Shown: positions 11,409-22,122 of the stretch, one piece after another | Layout of the letters: every line of letters begins with the position of its first letter | Numbering within the stretch: position 1 is the first letter of the stretch | Assembly (NCBI GenBank): GCA_028571685.1 | Contig: CM053141.1 | Location: 135,870,833 to 135,934,832, forward strand | DNA length: 64,000 nucleotides | Direction of reading: 5' to 3' | From: Heterohyrax brucei | Taxonomy: Eukaryota; Chordata; Mammalia; Hyracoidea; Procaviidae | Notes under the pieces: generated by a model | Databases searched by the model: none | The model's input: the letters and a program-made list of their open reading frames with translations, nothing else | Told to the model about the DNA's origin: nothing | Translations under genes and position numbers: made by a program

Positions 11409-12061
11409 AACAATAGCCATCATGAAGTTTTAGTAGAAACTCAAGTCAATTCCTGGCCTTTAGGCATTCCAGGAGAAACTAAACCAGAGAAATTACATGA
11501 CACATTGGCAAGAATGTATGCTAGAATAACTATACTAAAACTCATTGGTTATCGTCAGTATCAGTTACCAGACACTTTATCAGCATTGAGATAAACAGGT
11601 GACCCTGATCACTTCTTACATTCCTACATTCTGGTAGAGATAAGATAAAACAATGTTTTTCCTTTTGGGGAGAAGAAGGCTATTATTGTCATGGTAAACA
11701 AAACAATGCCTTGTTTAGTGAGTCCTGTTATCTTCTAATATGGGTGCAGAGAGACTGATGGTTGAGATTAGAATTTCAAGACATTTATTCTAAACAGGAT
11801 TGCTAGGAGAAAAAACTAGCAGATGTAGAGTAAAAAGTGGCTCCAGATGTGAGAAATGACACCAACAAAATAGTCTGGTTAAGTCCAGAAGTAGTAAATA
11901 AGGAGGGTTTAGGCAAGAAAAGAAGAAACAAAGCTGCGGGGGTGGGTGTAACCTCAGATCAAGTATAGGAGCCCTGACACAATGCTACAAATAATTTAAA
12001 CCAGAGCCCACAAAAAATTGATTACTTAGTATATATTTGATTAATAAATACATACACCCAT
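11409..12061. other. Unassigned stretch
   Basis: About 650 bp with no recognised feature, apart from a GGAGCCCTGACACAAT patch near 11966 that resembles an AfroSINE head. Confidence 0.4.
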
Positions 12062-12196
12062 TGTTGTTGAATTGATTCTGACACCTAGCAAACCTATAGG
12101 ATAGAGTAGAAATACTTCATAGAGTTTCCAAAGAACACCTGGTAGGTTCAAACAGCTGATCATTTAGCTAGCAGCTGTAGCTCTTAATCTTTATGC
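12062..12196 (-). mobile_element. AfroSINE (short form)
   Basis: Reverse copy with GTTGTTGAATTGATTCTGAC, a GGATAGAGTAGAAATAC core and a decayed head. Confidence 0.85.
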
Positions 12197-12212
12197 CAAA
12201 TACATATAAATA

Positions 12213-12366
12213 CATATAAACCCAAACATACTGCCATCAAGTTGCCTGTGACTCATAGTGACCCTATAGGACAGAGCAGAACTGCTCCATAGAGTTTCCA
12301 AGCAGCACCTGGTGAATTTGAACTGTTTGGTTGGTAGCACTTAACCACCATATCACCACGGTGTCC
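12213..12366 (-). mobile_element. AfroSINE (short form)
   Basis: Reverse copy in the same orientation, with CTGCCATCAAGTTGCC, GGACAGAGCAGAACTGCTCC and a CACCACGGTGTCC head. Confidence 0.9.
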
Positions 12367-12454
12367 AATAAATACATAGAGATGTATCAGAATTGGTACA
12401 GTCAATTCAGATACAACCTCCTCGATTTTACTAGTAGTATCTAAGAATGAGTTG

Positions 12455-12851
12455 AGGAGTCCCTGTGCAGCACAAATGGTTATACACTCAACCACTAGCC
12501 AGAGACTGGTGGCTCAAACTCACCTAGAGGCACCCTGGAAGAAAGGCCTGGTGATTCGCTTCTGAAGGTCCACACCCTTGATAACCCTGCGGACCAGTTC
12601 TACTCTGTTAACGTATGCAACTGCTGTGTGCCAGAAGGGAAACACTGGTGGTGTAGTGCTTAAGTGCAACGGCTGCTAAGGGAAAGGTCGGTAGTTCAAA
12701 CTCTCCAGATGCTCCTCGGAATCTCTATGGAGGCGGTTCTACTCTGTCCTGTCGGGCTGGTGTGAGTTAGACTTGAAGGCAATGGGTTTGGGTTTTGAGG
12801 GTGCATAAGCCAGAATTGGCTTGACAGCAACTAAGAACAACAAGAAGCAAC
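12455..12851 (+). mobile_element. AfroSINE (long form) split by insertion
   Basis: Forward long-form copy in two parts, 12455-12637 (GGAGTCCCTGTGCAGCACAA head) and 12800-12851 (ending GACAGCAACTAAGAACAACA), interrupted near its 3' end by a short-form copy. Confidence 0.75.
12638..12799 (+). mobile_element. AfroSINE (short form), nested
   Basis: Complete forward copy inside the long-form SINE: GGAAACACTGGTGGTGTAG head, GCTCCTCGGAATCTCTATGG, and a GGCAATGGGTTTGGGTTTTG tail. Confidence 0.9.
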
Positions 12852-13329
12852 TGCTAGAATCCTGGTTGTAAAGCAGTCTGGCCTTCCTAAGGCCTGGATC
12901 ACCAGACTAAAATCAAGCAAACAGCCAGTAGATTGTCACCAGCTGCTTTCATACTTTCCACATTATATGTTCAATGAAAACTATACATTCAAGGCTTTTG
13001 GAAAATATTTTCACTCACCATGTGTATAAATATATTAAAGATAAATCAAAATAGTCTTTATTTAAAATAAAGCAATAGAAACTTCTATTACCGACAAAAC
13101 ATTACAATGAATTCTACATTCGGATTGATTACTTTCAAGTAGCACCTGTATGATAAAATACGGAACATATTAATATAATAAATAAAATGAGAGTGAAACT
13201 GGCAAGTATCTGTATGACACAGCAAGTGGGTCCTGTATATTTTGTATATACAACATATTTTGAAGCTTTTCCTCTAAAATATCACAGTCATACTTGCCAG
13301 AGTTTTAAGCCTTCAGAATCTGATTGAAC
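12852..13329. other. Unassigned AT-rich stretch
   Basis: No repeat or gene recognised. Confidence 0.4.
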
Positions 13330-13493
13330 AAAACCTTGGTGGCATAGTGGTTAAGTGCTACGTCTACTAACCAAAAGGTCTGCTGTTCAAATCTGCCAGG
13401 CACTCCTTGGAAACTCGATGGGGCAGTTCTACTCCGACAGATAGGGTCAATATGAGTCAGAACCGACTTGATGGCAGTGGTTTTCGATTTGAC
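13330..13493 (+). mobile_element. AfroSINE (short form)
   Basis: Complete forward copy with CCTTGGTGGCATAGTGGTTA, GGGGCAGTTCTACTCCGACA and a GGCAGTGGTTTTCGATTT end. Confidence 0.92.
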
Positions 13494-13654
13494 CTGCTTT
13501 GTTTAATTTAGTGAAGATATTTTCAAAAAGATTATGATAAAAGAATTTCGTATTAATATTTTATGGCAAACTGTGCAGCAGGAAACAGAAATAAACATCT
13601 ATGCATAATCACAACTGTAATCAATTTAGGTGAAGTCGTTGTCTTCATTTATAC

Positions 13655-14335
13655 ATACTTTTTTCTTTTTTTGTATTGTGATTAAGTGAAAGTATGCAAT
13701 CCAAATCAGTTTTGCATGCTCACCTATGTGTAGCTCCTTCTGCTCTCCCCACCTGGTGACAGCACACTCCTCCTTTCCATTCCGTACTTCTAGTGTCCCC
13801 TCAACAAGCGTCTGTCCCCTTCTCTCCTATCTAGAAAGCAAGCAGTAGGAGCAGCTCCTGTAAATGCATGGAACCATAAAGTAAGCACACTAGATGGTCG
13901 CACTGAGTCCAGACCATTCTTGTCTGAAGAGTTGGCCTCCTTACTGGTTTCCAGTCAGCAGCAGGTCTAGGGGTCATGTTCCCAGGGGAGCATCCAGGCT
14001 GGTGGATCATCATTTCGGGTGTCATATAAGAGTCCTTGGGCTGCACTCCTCTTTTTCTCATGTTGGCTCATGTGTCCCCTGTCATGGCTGTCTTTGGTGG
14101 TGGTGGTTGCTGGACACTATCTTGTTCTTCTGGCCCCATGTTGATACAGTCTCCCATTCACATGGGTCTTGTCTCCTGGGCTCTTTTTTCCCTCATGTCT
14201 TTGATGTTCTCAGTGAATACCTGTTCCAGACGAGTTAGAACAATTTGGTGTACCGCAGATGGCAGTTTGCTAGCTTTTAGAACCCAGACCACTCACCAAT
14301 ATGGGGTACCACAGACTCTCTTAGCAGTAAACTAG
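13655..14335 (-). mobile_element. L1-type 3' UTR and tail (subfamily A)
   Basis: Reverse-strand partner of 1470-1882, longer at its 5' side. In element sense it runs through GGGGCCAGAAGAACAAGATA, TGGAAAGGAGGAGTGTGCTG and TTAATCACAATAC, ending in an A-rich run. The frames at 13831-14335 are by-products. Confidence 0.6.
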
Positions 14336-14689
14336 CTGTGCCAATTGGCATTGCTGTCCCCTGAATACATTGTCTCCAGACTCCTGTCCCTCATACTCCA
14401 TCTTCTGAAATATAAGGTTGAGTTTAGAAAACCTTTCAGTTGATGGTGAAGTTCAGTTAGGTTGTTTCACCCTCTACCACGTGCTGTCACTGCTTTCACC
14501 TAATCAAATTCTGTCAGCTACCTAAGTTATGACCCCCTCTCTCTCCCTCTCCACCCTTGTAGCTGCCAAAGAGTCTTTTCTTCTACATAGACATATTTAG
14601 AGCGATGCTGATGTGTTTAGAAGTGGCTGGAAGTTACCCAGAAGACGCTATTGTGTGAGAAAACCAGATTCAATCAATGTAACAGACAT
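14336..14689. other. Unassigned stretch
   Basis: No repeat or coding signal recognised. Confidence 0.4.
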
Positions 14690-14970
14690 GCATTCAAATA
14701 TGGATGTGACATACTAACGCCATGTTTTTGAACTAAGTTCAGTTTTTCTGGGCCTCAATAGGATGTTGGCGAGCTAACTGTAACTACTTCTGGGGCTGTT
14801 TTGAGGATAAGATGAAGTAATTGCATGTCAAACCCATAACATAGTCCCTGGCACATACTTGTTGTGTGCCGTTGAGTGAATTCCCTTCTCTTAGTGGCCC
14901 TACAGGACAGAACAGAACTGCCCCCCTCCTGCAGGCACGTACTGCGGGCTCAATAAATGGGATTGCTGTT
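14690..14970 (+). mobile_element. MIR with SINE insert
   Basis: Old forward MIR: a CTGGGCCTCAATAGGATG region, GAGGATAAGATGAAGTAAT, a TAGTCCCTGGCACATACTTG-like terminal block, and GGCTCAATAAATGGGATT beyond the AfroSINE fragment at 14866-14936. Confidence 0.65.
14866..14936 (-). mobile_element. AfroSINE 3' fragment in MIR
   Basis: Tail-side part only: TGTGTGCCGTTGAGTGAATT, then GGACAGAACAGAACTGCCCC. It splits the last blocks of the MIR. Confidence 0.8.
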
Positions 14971-14984
14971 GTCAGTCTCATCAA

Positions 14985-15120
14985 CATCAGCAGCTTCATT
15001 ATCTTGGAAAAGTTCAAGGATGACTCGACTAAGGTTAAATAGCTAGTGTGTGGCAGAGCCAGGGCTTGAATTAAGGTCTCCTGAGTTTTTGTCCTGAGTT
15101 ATTTCCCCTAAACCACAGCT
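14985..15120 (-). mobile_element. MIR fragment
   Basis: Reverse MIR core: GACTAAGGTTAAATAGCTAG, TGTGGCAGAGCCAGGGCTTG, AATTAAGGTCTCCTGAGT. Confidence 0.65.
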
Positions 15121-15962
15121 GCCACTGAGGCTTCATCCTGCCTGTAATACCCCATTTTTCAGAGGCTGATTAATGTGTTATTCCTACAGCTTTGGCTCAG
15201 CTTCTTTTCAACTTTGCAGTGAAGCCGCGGGAACTGCGTGTGATGTGAGATGAAATCACATCTGAACAGGGTCTTTAAGCCACTTAGAGAAATTCCTCTT
15301 GTGTTCCATTAGTTTAATTATGACATAGTTAAACAGACTCTGAGAAATTTCAGACTTGGGACCGTTTGCCCACAGAGACACGCAGGCCCTGGCAGGAGCT
15401 CTTAATCACATCCCTCAGTCAGGTGTAAAACAGCACAGGCACAAGCGCACAAACGAGTTTTGTTTAGAGTACCTCCCAAAGCCAGCCAAGTGGCAAATGT
15501 GGACATCTGTGCAAGACTGTGGCTGTCCTGTTTTCTCAGTCTAATCTGTCAAGATAACCATTTCCCCATTCTCTTAAACAAACACAGACTTCCTTGTTAA
15601 AACACTATAACAGTTCTAACAGAACACACAGCTTTTAATCATTCTGTGTTAAGTACACTGGCAAGAGTCTGAGAAAAGAATCAAAATATCTTAAATGTAA
15701 ACTGGCTGATTGTTGTTGCTTTGCAAATACCAGGAAGCAGAAGAATAAAGTCTGAAATTCCAGATGAAGGAAATACAACTTTGTCAAAAAGAAACTATAG
15801 TGAGTTTTTTCACTTACATTTGAATTAGCAATGCAGTTGTCAACCCAATTCAATTTGTAGTGAAAAAATAAATACATTCAATCACGTTTTGTTTTTTTCT
15901 ACTGCAAAAGAATTCTAATTTCACTTGAGCCAATTGTTTTTGTACACACACCTCAACATACA
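15121..15962. other. Unassigned stretch
   Basis: About 840 bp with no recognised element. The 80-codon frame at 15635-15877 minus is hydrophobic and AT-driven, with no family motif. Confidence 0.4.
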
Positions 15963-16314
15963 CTGTTGTTAAGTATCACAAGGTTGATTCTGACTCATAG
16001 TAACCCTATGGGACAGAATAGAACTGTCCTGTAGAGTTTTTTAGGCTGTGTTTAAATGCTATGTCTGCTAACCAAATGGTTGGCAGTTCAGATCTACCAG
16101 ACACTCTTTGTGGGGCCGTTCCACTCTGTCCTGTAGATTTGCTATGAGTTGGAATCCACTGAAAGGCAGTGGGTTTGTTTGGGTTTTTTTGGATGGGTGT
16201 ACTCTTAAAGGAGCAGAGCACCAGGTCTGTCTCCCATATAGCTACTGGGTGGATTCAAACCACCAACCTTTTGGTTAACAGCCAAAGGCTTCATCTTTCT
16301 TCTACCTGGGCTCC
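15963..16314 (-). mobile_element. AfroSINE (long form) split by insertion
   Basis: Reverse long-form copy in two parts, 15963-16050 (tail side, ending at TTTTTAGGCTGTG) and 16191-16314 (from a TACTCTTAAAGGAGCAG block to the TACCTGGGCTCCC head). The break is at the same internal point as in the copies at 2854 and 61417. Confidence 0.85.
16051..16190 (+). mobile_element. AfroSINE (short form), nested
   Basis: Forward copy inside the long-form reverse SINE. It lacks the outermost head and has GCTAACCAAATGGTTGGCAG, GGGGCCGTTCCACTCTGTCC and a GGGTTTGTTTGGGTTTTTTT tail. Confidence 0.9.
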
Positions 16315-16929
16315 CTCTTTATCCATGCAACAGTAAAGCTTGAATTTTCTTCAGGAAAGTTACTGAAACACAAAGTAAGGATGTTTCATCACTGAGTTAA
16401 TTCCCTTTTTAAGTTATTTTAACATAAGCTCTGTCATAGAGAGGTGGACATTTATTTTCATTGGTGAGGTGTTTTGGGTCGTTTCCTAGTATCTGAGAAT
16501 AGAAATGTGAAGGGGGGAACTTGCCACAGAGGAAAAGAGCAGAAATGTCAATAGTGCTGGTATTCAGGGTATGTTCCTTCAGCCTCGCTGCTCTCAACTT
16601 GACCTGCAAAATATCCAAACTTACCCTAAAATATTAATAAACCAAGCTCATCTAAAGCCTTAATACGGTTCCTACTTAGAGAACAACCGTGGTTGTCCAT
16701 GCTTCTGAGTGCCACTTTTATGCAAACAATGCACTCCTTCTACATTTGTTTGTTATCTGCTCCCTCTTTGCATAAGGTCTTCTCATGAACATTGTCATGC
16801 CATATTTTTACATGTTGCTGTAACAAAGGAAAAAAAACTAGCCCAGTGCACTTATGAAAATACACTGCAGTGGGAGGGTGCAGTTTTTTTAGCAAACAAA
16901 TGCAGAAGGTATGTGCTATTTGAGTAAAA
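16315..16929. other. Unassigned stretch
   Basis: No recognised repeat or gene. Frames at 16709-16967 overlap on both strands and show no motif. Confidence 0.4.
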
Positions 16930-17170
16930 ACATGGCAGTTCAAGTACAGGCTTTGAGATCTGACCAACCTGGATTCACATCTTGGTTCTGTGGCTTGTTA
17001 ATTATATGACTTTAGACTAGTTAATAAACTTCTCTGAGTCTGTATTTCCTTATCTAAAACTAAGGGGTAAACAGAGTTAAAAATATTTTACTCTCAGAAT
17101 TCTAGTAGAAATTAAAAAAGACATATTTACAATGATAAATGCTTGATAAAGTTAGTACTTGTTATTAAAT
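16930..17170 (+). mobile_element. MIR
   Basis: Nearly complete forward MIR: CAGGCTTTGAGATCTGACCA, CCTGGATTCACATCTTGGTT, a CTTCTCTGAGTCTGTATTTC block and a decayed AATGATAAATGCTTGATAAA end. Confidence 0.85.
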
Positions 17171-18343
17171 AGAATATTTCCCAGCATCTGTCATAACTGG
17201 ATAATGCAAAGTTCTGACTGACATAACAATCAGGTTACTACTATCTTCAGACAGTGTATAGATCATAGACTTTTTAAAACTAGAAAATAATTTAACATCA
17301 AGATACTAAACTTCTTTATGAGTTGTAGTACTCTGAATGTTGGTCTCATGTATAGTTCCTTAGGGAAAAAGTGGCCAGATTTTCACAACCATCCCAATAC
17401 ACTTGTTGAGCCCTATTCCCCAGCCCTATTCCCCATGTAGAACTCCAGTCTGTGAGTTCTGTGTGTGGTCATCTTGTAGACCACAGTCCAATTCATAGAT
17501 AGCTGGAGGTCATTAATAGGTTGAGACTGGCTGGACACTCAAATCTTCCACCTGAATGGAAAGTCAGCCTTGTCCCAAAAGTGGCAGTAAAGACCAAAAG
17601 ATGCTGAGTTCCCATAATGACCCGGTTCTGAAGTCAGGAGCATCAGAGCTCTACACTGAGGCAATAAGGCATCCAGGCCAACAGAGCAGCAAATTCTAGT
17701 TTCCAGGAGTCCTGGCTGTGTCGTCAACTAGATTTTTTCTAGTCATTATTTTCTTATGAATCCTTGTAATAAACACCGTAACCATAGTAACTAATATACA
17801 CCAACTACTTTGTAAACTGAGTCTAATGCAGCATTATTTTATATCTGATGATTCAGAAAGCACTCAAAGATCTTAAAAACACTTGAGGATCTGAGTTATC
17901 ACGTCAGTTATCATTCAAGGACAGATGCCTAGTTCTTTCTTCTTCAGACCTGTATTCTGATAGCTGCTACCAATGTTGGAGTGGTGGCATGACTCAGGGT
18001 CTCTTGGATCCAACCTATAGCTTCAATTAAATGAATATTTATACAAGGGGCATTCCTAAATATTGGGAGCAATCAACTGTTGAAGAGAAATTTCCCTGCC
18101 CTCAGAAATACCCCATCTTAATGGGATTTGATCATCATGAATACTAACTATGAGATAAAATATGATAGATGTTATGCTATGGAAGTAAAAGCATTTCAAA
18201 GATCCAGAGAATAGAAAAATGGCATGTGTTTGCGAGGAAAAGCATTCCAGCTATCAGGCAAGAATGGGAGAGAGTACGACCCTAAACACCTTGAAATTCA
18301 AGTAGAGTTTTGAATGATGAAGTCATTTAAAAAAAAAAGTTGC
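17171..18343. other. Unassigned stretch
   Basis: About 1.2 kb with no recognised gene or repeat. A 14-bp tandem duplication (CCCTATTCCCCAG) lies at 17411-17436. Confidence 0.4.
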
Positions 18344-18522
18344 CAGCAATTCAATTTCAACTTCATGTGTGTCAAAGTAGAACTGTGCTCTATAGCGTTT
18401 TCAAGAGCTGATTCCCCAGAAGTAGATCACCACCAGACCTTTCTTTTTAGGTACCTGTAGATGGACTCAAACCACTATCCTTTCAGTTAGCAGTCAAGCA
18501 TATTAACGATATACACCACCTA
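18344..18522 (-). mobile_element. AfroSINE (long form), diverged
   Basis: Reverse copy with AAAGTAGAACTGTGCTC, the long-form marker AGTAGATCACCACCAGACCT, ACTCAAACCACTATCCTTTC and a decayed head. Confidence 0.75.
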
Positions 18523-18679
18523 GAGAATAGTGGAAGCCATGCTAGGGGGCAGGACACTGTGAGCAAGGACAGTGGGGACTATTTGGGGAACAGCAAGTAT
18601 CTCTGATAGGAGAAAAGCCAACTTGTAGAGAGAGAGAAGGATTGAAGGAAATTTGAGGCCAGGGAATGAAGGACTTGGT

Positions 18680-18747
18680 GTGTCAGAATGAAGAATTCAG
18701 AACTTATTTTGTCAGTATGAAGAATTCAGAACTTATTTTGTCAGTGA
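18680..18747. repeat. Tandem duplication, ~33 bp unit
   Basis: The segment ATGAAGAATTCAGAACTTAT with TTTGTCAG occurs twice in direct tandem. The copies differ at one base or indel, suggesting a recent slip or duplication. Confidence 0.9.
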
Positions 18748-19731
18748 TGGAATCTAGTGAAGGTTTTTTGAGCAGAGAATGATATAATCAGCTGAGCTGG
18801 AGTCTGACACATGCTACTACGCTTAAGTAACTTGCCTATAAAAATATGACTTTATCAAAATATCTTTACAAATAAAATTATGAATTCCTGTAAAACATGA
18901 ATAAGCAACAGAAACACAATAAAGAGTATTTAAATAACATAGTATATAGGCACAATGAGGTATCCAATTTGCCTTATCAGAGGAAGATGTCGGTTTTATC
19001 TGCTGATAATCACTTGCAGCTGATTCTTGCAATCAATTTTCTTTCCTTCAAAGCATAAACACACTGGTCCTATTTGCCTGGTTTTCTCCTTAAGCTGCAG
19101 CATAGAGTAGACATATAAAGCAGGAACTAAATGCTCTCAAACTGGAATTTTCACCCATAATTGATGGAAATATAAAAGGACAGAGTCCTTTTAGAAAGCA
19201 AATGAAAATATGTATTAAGAGCCATAGAATGCTCATAGCCACTGACCCTTTAATCCATTTATGGGTCTCTAGCCTATGAACATTCTTAAAAATAAGGAGA
19301 ATTAGTGTGAATTGGAAGCACTGTTGTAGTGTTGCTTATACTTATCAAAGAAAACAAACAGAAATCTAAATTTAAGGAAAAAATAGGTAAAACGTGTAAA
19401 TAAATTATGAACCATCTACTCCATGGACATTATTGAGCTGTTTAAAATCATAATCATGAACACTTTATAGAAACAAACAACAATATTTCTGTGTCACATG
19501 CAAAAAAATCAAACCCCAAACATGCACCATGATTACAAACTATGTAAAAAAAACTCATATGAATGAAAATGGAAAAAAATGGAAAATTAATAATACCAGC
19601 CATGTTAGAATAACTCTATTAAAGGAGTTAAAACTTACCTCTGTTGTAAATTTTCAAAATAATACCATGTTTTTATAATTACCAAACATTTAAAGAGAAA
19701 AAGGAATTAAAAGCAGATATCTAAAAAGAAA
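18748..19731. other. Unassigned AT-rich stretch
   Basis: About 1 kb without a recognised element. The region 19130-19600 (many A-runs, many AAAATGG-like words) resembles decayed LINE sequence but could not be placed. Confidence 0.35.
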
Positions 19732-19930
19732 CTGCTGTTAAGTGAGATCAAGTCACTTTTGACTCATAGTGAGCCCCATGTGATGGAGCGTGATCCCCTA
19801 CAGGGTTTTATAGGCTGGTACCTTTATTGGAATAGATCACCGTTGGAAGTGTTTCTCTTTTGGAGTTGCCATGTGGTTTCAAACCACTGATTTTGTAGTT
19901 AACAGCTGAGCCCTTATTGGTTGGGCCATC
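19732..19930 (-). mobile_element. AfroSINE (long form)
   Basis: Reverse copy with CTGCTGTTAAGTGAGATCAA, the long-form middle GGAATAGATCACCGTTGG and TTTCAAACCACTGATTTTG. It directly abuts the 3' end of an RTE LINE in the same orientation. Confidence 0.8.
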
Positions 19931-20796
19931 AGGTTGTCATTGTCAGGTGCTGTCAGTACACAGCAACTCTCTGTATAACAGAAGAAAATATCACCCAGTC
20001 CTGCACCATCCTCACAATTGTTGTTAGGCTTGAATACTTTGTTGTAGTCACTGCTTCAATCCATCTGTTGAGGGCCTTCCTTTGTTCTCTGACGGTCTAC
20101 TTTCTCCAGGAACTGATTCCTTCCGATATGTTATGTTCAGAGTATGTGAGATGTAGTCACATCATCCTTGTTTCTAAAAAGCATTCTAGTTATGCTTTTG
20201 CCAAAACAGATGTGTTTGTTCTTTTGGCAGTCCTTTGAACAGTCAGTATCTTTTGCCAACACCGTAATTCGAAGACATCAGTTTGTCTGTGGTCTTCCTC
20301 ACTCATTGTCCAGCTTTCTCATACATGTATAATGATTGCAAGCAGCATAGTTTGGGTCAGTGCATATTAATCTTTAAAGTGACATCTTTGATTTTTAACC
20401 CTTGAAAGAGGTCTTTGGTAGCAAATTTGCTGAGCATCCCAGGTCATTTGACTTTTTGGCTGCTGCTTCCATAGATGTTGATCACAGAGACAGCTAAAAT
20501 GACATTTTTGACAATCTCAGTCTTTTCTCTATTTATCTTGATGTTGCTATTCTGAGGCTGTGGTCTTTGATCTTCATCAGTAAGTGCTTCAAGTCTTTTT
20601 CACTTTCAGCAGGCAAGTTTGTGTCATCTGCATAATGTAGGTTGTTAATCAATCTTCCTCCAATCTTGACATCCTGTTCTTCTTCATATAGTCCAGCTTC
20701 TAAGACTATTTGCTCAGTATACAGAATGAAATACTATGGTAAAAGGAAGCAACTTTGATCACATCTTTTCTGACTTCAAACCTGGTAGCATTCCTG
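19931..20796 (-). mobile_element. RTE-type LINE, RT domain to 3' end
   Basis: Reverse-strand LINE about 860 bp long. In element sense it starts in the reverse-transcriptase palm, where one frame reads GGRLINNLHYADDTNLPAES. The catalytic YADD box is encoded at 20623-20634. It then runs through the thumb and C-terminal region to the tail with the complement of TTGTCAGGTGCTGTCAG. Several frameshifts and stops are present, for example after SEKDLKHLLMKIKDHSLRIA. It is 5'-truncated, as is usual for LINE copies. The 105-codon frame on the plus strand (19921-20238) is antisense to it and not a gene. Confidence 0.85.
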
Positions 20797-21760
20797 TGAT
20801 GGTTAAGAGTGTGTGTTGACTTGGCTAGACCAATGGTCTGGCACCTGTATAAAGTAGCATGGGTGGGGCCTGTGGTGGCTAACTGTCCACCCTCAGTTTT
20901 CATCTCCCTGCCTTCCACCAACTATTTCCTGTCTGCTTACAGTGCCAGCAGCTGCTGTCTTGTCTTTTTAAGTCTGATTCTTGGCACTTGAACTAGCAAA
21001 TCTTCAGATTCATCAACTCTCACAGCCCGTAAGAGTCCTGATCCCTGACCAAGAGTTCATCAATTCATACAGAACAAGTAAATATTTAGTAGATTTATTA
21101 CCTGTTACACTCATAGGGGACACCATTACTAAGTAGCCAACTCCGTAAGTCCACATGAGTCAGACTGTTCTGACTACTATTTTGCCTCCAGTGTCCATTA
21201 CTGTGGAAACTCTGGTGTTGAAGTGTTAAATGCTATGACTGCTAACCAAAATGTAGGCTGTTCAGATCAACCAGGCTCTCCTTGGAAACTTTGTGGGGCA
21301 GTTCTACTCCATCCTATAGGATCGCTATGAGTTGGTTTCAACTCAACAGCAGTGGCTTGCTTTCTTTCTTTCGTTCTTTTGGTCCATTCCTGTAACGTCA
21401 ATCACCTTGACTTTGTCAGTCGGGTACAACTACTTGGCCCTTCCTACCATGGGAACCAATCAGTCTTTTCACATCTGGTTCTTGGGACTTGAACTAGCAG
21501 CTCTTGAGATTTATTGACCCTCATAGCGTATAAGTAAGAATCGTGTTCCCCACCTGCCGATCCTGGGTTCACCAGTGCCTGGAACTCTGTGAATCAGCAG
21601 AAACCTTGCAGTCTGGCCTGTCTCCTTGGGATTCACTGACCTACACAGCCTGTGTTCTGGAACTCTAATCTCTGGGTTCACTAGCTTCTGTAGCTGTGTG
21701 AGACTTGAACTCTGATCCAGTACGTGGGACAATTCAGCTTCTACAACTGTGTGAGCTGTT
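20797..21760 (+). mobile_element. MLT1-like MaLR LTR(s) with SINE insert
   Basis: Forward LTR-type sequence. It opens GTGATGGTTAAGAGTGTGTG, has TTGACTTGGCTAGACCAATG, and carries repeated TCACTAG/CTGTGTGAG-type phrases in the right part like the LTR at 51311. An AfroSINE (21203-21361) interrupts it. The extent is uncertain and two stacked LTRs are possible. No internal genes are seen. Confidence 0.45.
21203..21361 (+). mobile_element. AfroSINE (short form), nested in LTR
   Basis: Forward copy with TGACTGCTAACCAAAATGTA, GGGGCAGTTCTACTCCATCC and an AACAGCAGTGGCTTGC end. Confidence 0.9.
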
Positions 21761-22068
21761 TCAACCTATGAAGAAGCAAGCAATTGGCCCTAAGTGGTTT
21801 CCTTCCTGACAGATCCTGTGGGTGCTCAGAGTGCTGGAAAGGTTCCCAGAAGACCTAAAACTCCCAAAGCCATGACAGCACAGAATGGAAAACAAGTTCT
21901 ACAGTGATTTTGTACTCTTTGGTCCCTGTATGATAGTGTAAGCAATGGGGAATAGAGAACAGGTGGGAAGATGTGCAGGATATTTCACTGAGTGGTAGTT
22001 CTTGGATATGGCTCATCAGACTCTACCCTCCATATATTATTAAGGTGACATCTTTTATGGTATCTTTC
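21761..22068. other. Unassigned stretch
   Basis: No recognised element. Confidence 0.35.
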
Positions 22069-22122
22069 CTTCTCTCTCTCTCTCTCTCTCTCTCGCTCGC
22101 TCGCTCGCTCGCTCGCTCGCTC
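22069..22122. repeat. Compound (CT)n-(CTCG)n microsatellite
   Basis: A CT-dinucleotide run changes abruptly into seven CTCG/GCTC units. Confidence 0.95.

Noticed and set aside
19921-20238. 105-codon forward frame
   Set aside because: Lies antisense to the RTE LINE 3' end and is explained by it.
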